Shown here: piece after piece, positions 5,097-6,387 of the stretch
Numbering within the stretch: the stretch's first letter is position 1
Layout of the letters: each line of letters starts with the position of its first letter
Assembly (NCBI GenBank): GCA_017940705.1
Contig: JAGAYB010000060.1
Span: 1 to 6,387, forward strand
Direction of reading: 5' to 3'
Origin: Selenomonas sp.
Lineage (GTDB): Bacteria > Bacillota_C > Negativicutes > Selenomonadales > Selenomonadaceae
DNA length: 6,387 nt
Program-made: the position numbers and the translations under genes
The notes under the pieces: model-generated
Seen by the model: the letters and a program-made list of their open reading frames with translations, nothing else
Told to the model about the DNA's origin: nothing
The model's database searches: none

Positions 5097-5657
5097 ATGG
5101 AAGCATTTTGGGCGGCGTTTTTGCTTGTTTTCTTTGCGGAAATGGGAGATAAGACCCAGTTCCTCGTCATGGCACTGGCTGGCAGGTACAGCAGCCGGGC
5201 GGTGCTTATCGGCATGACCTTGGGGATTGTGGTGGTGCATGGCGTGGCTGTAGCCGTGGGCGCCACCATTGGCAGCCTTATCCCGGCAAAAAAAATGACG
5301 ATAGCGGCCTCGCTCCTCTTCCTCTGCTTCGGTCTGTGGTCGCTCAAAGGGAATACTGAGGAAGAGGAAGAATGCAGGGCCAGCCGTTTCGGTCCCGTAG
5401 CCACGGTGGCGCTTACCTTTATCATCGGGGAAATGGGGGATAAAACCCAGCTGGCAGCCGTAGCACTGGCCTCGGAAATGGGCAGCTGGCTGCTGGTTTT
5501 CGCCGGAGCCGTAGCCGGGATGCTGATAGCAGACGGTATGGGGCTGGTGGCCGGCAATTACCTGCAAAAGAAAATATCGCCCACCACCATGCAAAAGGTG
5601 TCAGCGGCGATATTCATCGTGTTTGGTGTGGCAGGTTTGGTGCAGTTTATGTTATAA
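5097..5657 (+). CDS. TMEM165/GDT1 (UPF0016) family cation exporter
   Basis: A 186-residue inner-membrane protein with about six transmembrane helices arranged as two homologous halves. Each half carries the family signature E-x-G-D-K-T in its first helix: EMGDKTQ at 15-21 and again at 112-118. The acidic residues (Glu15/Asp18 and Glu112/Asp115) form the cation site. A short acidic linker (EEEEE, 88-92) joins the halves. Family members move Mn2+ or Ca2+ out of the cytoplasm in exchange for protons; bacterial examples include the Mn2+ exporter MneA of Vibrio cholerae. Manganese export is therefore the most likely role, but ion choice is not visible here. The length is normal for bacterial two-repeat members. 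It appears monocistronic; no clear terminator hairpin follows in 5658-5690. Confidence 0.92.
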   Translation: MEAFWAAFLLVFFAEMGDKTQFLVMALAGRYSSRAVLIGMTLGIVVVHGVAVAVGATIGSLIPAKKMTIAASLLFLCFGLWSLKGNTEEEEECRASRFGPVATVALTFIIGEMGDKTQLAAVALASEMGSWLLVFAGAVAGMLIADGMGLVAGNYLQKKISPTTMQKVSAAIFIVFGVAGLVQFML

Positions 5658-5689
5658 ATTTAGCTGTGGTTCATTTTATTTTGTCACGA

Positions 5690-5713
5690 ATATATGCTAT
5701 AATAAGTATATAT
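5690..5713. promoter_or_regulatory. Promoter and autoregulatory operator candidate of the toxin-antitoxin operon
   Basis: The extended -10 TGCTATAAT (5695-5703) lies inside an AT-rich inverted repeat with 9-nt half-sites of the form ATATATRCT (5690-5698 and 5705-5713) separated by 6 bp. Ribbon-helix-helix antitoxins bind such short palindromes and repress their own operon. A TTGTCA at 5681-5686 is too close (11 bp) to be the -35. A second TATACT (5720-5725) is an alternative -10. Confidence 0.5.
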
Positions 5714-5743
5714 GTTTTCTATACTTTGTATTACGAATAGACG

Positions 5744-5749
5744 AAGGAG
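5744..5749 (+). promoter_or_regulatory. Ribosome binding site of the antitoxin
   Basis: AAGGAG lies 8 nt before ATG 5758. It decides the start: the reading frame is open upstream to 5623, but those codons are non-conserved and overlap the preceding gene. Confidence 0.75.
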
Positions 5750-5757
5750 TGGAGATA

Positions 5758-6033
5758 ATGCCAACAACTAAATCAATAAATATCCGCATTGATGAGGATT
5801 TGAAAAGTCAGTCTGACAAAGTGTTATCTGATTTAGGGCTGACAACCTCTGCTGTGGTATCAATGCTGCTAAAAACGATTGTCCGTAACAAGGCAGTCCC
5901 TGCGGAATTGTTCACCATTCGTGAACAGGCAAGAAATAACGCCGAGTATTTGGCAAAACTTGACCGCAGCTTTGCCGAATACAAAGCAGGCTTAGGACAG
6001 CAACATGAACTGCTAGAGGTCAATGATGTCTAA
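5758..6033 (+). CDS. RelB/DinJ-family antitoxin
   Basis: A 91-residue antitoxin. The N-terminus has the ribbon-helix-helix DNA-binding fold: strand SINIRID (6-12), helix 13-27, a turn at TTS (29-31), then helix 31-44 (SAVVSMLLKTIVRN). This is the RelB/DinJ pattern, and the short P-AELF segment (48-52) is also usual there. The C-terminal part (about 54-91, charged and helical) should wrap the toxin. It would neutralise the toxin encoded directly downstream, with which it overlaps, and as dimer or complex repress the promoter at 5690-5713. Such antitoxins are typically degraded under stress, freeing the toxin. The gene order antitoxin-toxin is canonical. Confidence 0.85.
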   Translation: MPTTKSINIRIDEDLKSQSDKVLSDLGLTTSAVVSMLLKTIVRNKAVPAELFTIREQARNNAEYLAKLDRSFAEYKAGLGQQHELLEVNDV

Positions 6034-6292
6034 TTTAGTATGGACACCTACTGCTTGGTCAGAATATTTGTCTTGGCAGGTTGAGGACAGAAAGACTTTG
6101 AAACGCGTTAATGAACTGATAAGAGATATCGAGCGTAATGGCTTGCGCAAAGGGATAGGCAAGCCGGAACCGTTAAGGCATTATCCAGCTTGGAGCAGAA
6201 GAATTGATGATAAGAACCGCTTAGTATATAATGCGGATAATGATGGAAATTTGATAGTCTTTTCGTGTAAGGGACACTATCAGGATAAATGA
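6026..6292 (+). CDS. yoeB: Txe/YoeB-family toxin, ribosome-dependent mRNA endonuclease
   Basis: An 88-residue RelE-superfamily toxin that in its family cuts mRNA in the ribosomal A site and stops translation. From ATG 6026 it shows the YoeB pattern throughout: W-x-Y-L-x-W (11-17), KRVNELIRDIERNG (26-39), GKPEPL (45-50), WSRRI (56-60), NRLVY (64-68) and the terminal GHY (83-85). The catalytic residues of E. coli YoeB (Glu46, Arg65, His83, Tyr84) correspond to Glu48, Arg65, His84 and Tyr85, so it appears active. Two ATGs are adjacent (6023, 6026); AGAGG at 6015-6019 is 3 nt from the first and 6 nt from the second, favouring 6026. It overlaps the antitoxin by 8 nt, indicating translational coupling. 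The YefM partner usual for YoeB is replaced by a RelB/DinJ-type protein. Confidence 0.92.
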   Translation: MSNLVWTPTAWSEYLSWQVEDRKTLKRVNELIRDIERNGLRKGIGKPEPLRHYPAWSRRIDDKNRLVYNADNDGNLIVFSCKGHYQDK

Positions 6293-6306
6293 TTGGTTTT
6301 GTTTTT

Positions 6307-6387
6307 TTACTCCTGCAGTTTGATAATAAAATCCTGAACAAAGTTAAGGAAATCTTCCCTCTTGTCAGCTGGTATGGTTGAGTAGGC
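6307..6387 (-). CDS. 3' end of a gene cut by the right edge
   Basis: From the right edge the minus strand reads 26 sense codons to a TAA at 6307-6309. The peptide AYSTIPADKREDFLNFVQ continues to DFIIKLQE, an amphipathic, charged helix-like tail typical of a real C-terminus. It is convergent with the toxin, with 14 bp between their stops. Too little is visible to name a family; some HTH regulators end in similar helices. Confidence 0.45.
   Translation of the reverse strand, partial: AYSTIPADKREDFLNFVQDFIIKLQE

Noticed and set aside
4964..5594. Long minus-strand ORFs (4964-5557, 5082-5594) and plus 4839-5093
   Set aside because: They are antisense to the TMEM165-family gene with its two EMGDKTQ motifs or to the 72-aa gene, and look like frame shadows.
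5623..5757. N-terminal extension of the antitoxin from 5623
   Set aside because: The extra 45 codons overlap the previous gene, cover the promoter and have no ribosome site; family members begin at the equivalent of ATG 5758.
6108..6341. Minus-strand ORF antisense to the toxin
   Set aside because: It overlaps the conserved toxin frame and has a composition unlike a protein; the credible minus-strand frame here is the partial one ending at 6307.

Overview
The window looks like ordinary chromosome of a low-to-mid G+C bacterium with AGGAG-type ribosome binding sites and CCA-encoding tRNA genes. The exported FlgT-like/TPR protein, the secreted SGNH hydrolase and the niacin transporter with NiaR-type operators together suggest a diderm Firmicute (Negativicutes, for example a Selenomonas relative). 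That placement is an inference from gene style, not from a marker gene.

Layout, left to right. Positions 1-396 carry no complete gene. They hold a good minus-strand promoter (61-90) firing off the left edge, then a compact structured repeat: a 25-bp inverted repeat (137-161/194-218) leading into three tandem 79-bp units (162-240, 241-319, 320-398) that stop at the niaP stop codon. niaP (397-1743, minus) is a 12-TM niacin permease. Its promoter is overlapped by one of two matching operator-like sites. A secreted SGNH/GDSL hydrolase with two Fn3-like modules (1927-3312) and an exported FlgT-N-like/coiled-coil/TPR protein (3420-4451) follow on the plus strand. A consensus promoter then drives tRNA-Asp(GUC) and tRNA-Phe(GAA), only 3 nt apart, ended by a strong hairpin that could also serve the convergent 72-aa unknown gene (4749-4967, minus). 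A TMEM165/GDT1-family cation exporter (5097-5657) follows. The next unit is a type II toxin-antitoxin operon: a RelB/DinJ-type antitoxin (5758-6033) overlapping a YoeB-type mRNA endonuclease (6026-6292). The right edge cuts the 3' end of a minus-strand gene (6307-6387).

Most genes appear to be single transcription units; the clear operons are the tRNA pair and the toxin-antitoxin pair. Several plus-strand genes (SGNH, TMEM165, antitoxin) share an extended -10 of the form TGCTATAMT with a poor -35.

The least explained part is the 79-bp repeat array downstream of niaP, which can fold in two mutually exclusive ways and carries DnaA-box-like nonamers. The nicotinate control region and the mixed-family toxin-antitoxin pair are the next most useful observations. 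I see no clear evidence of a wholly new defence or metabolic system.
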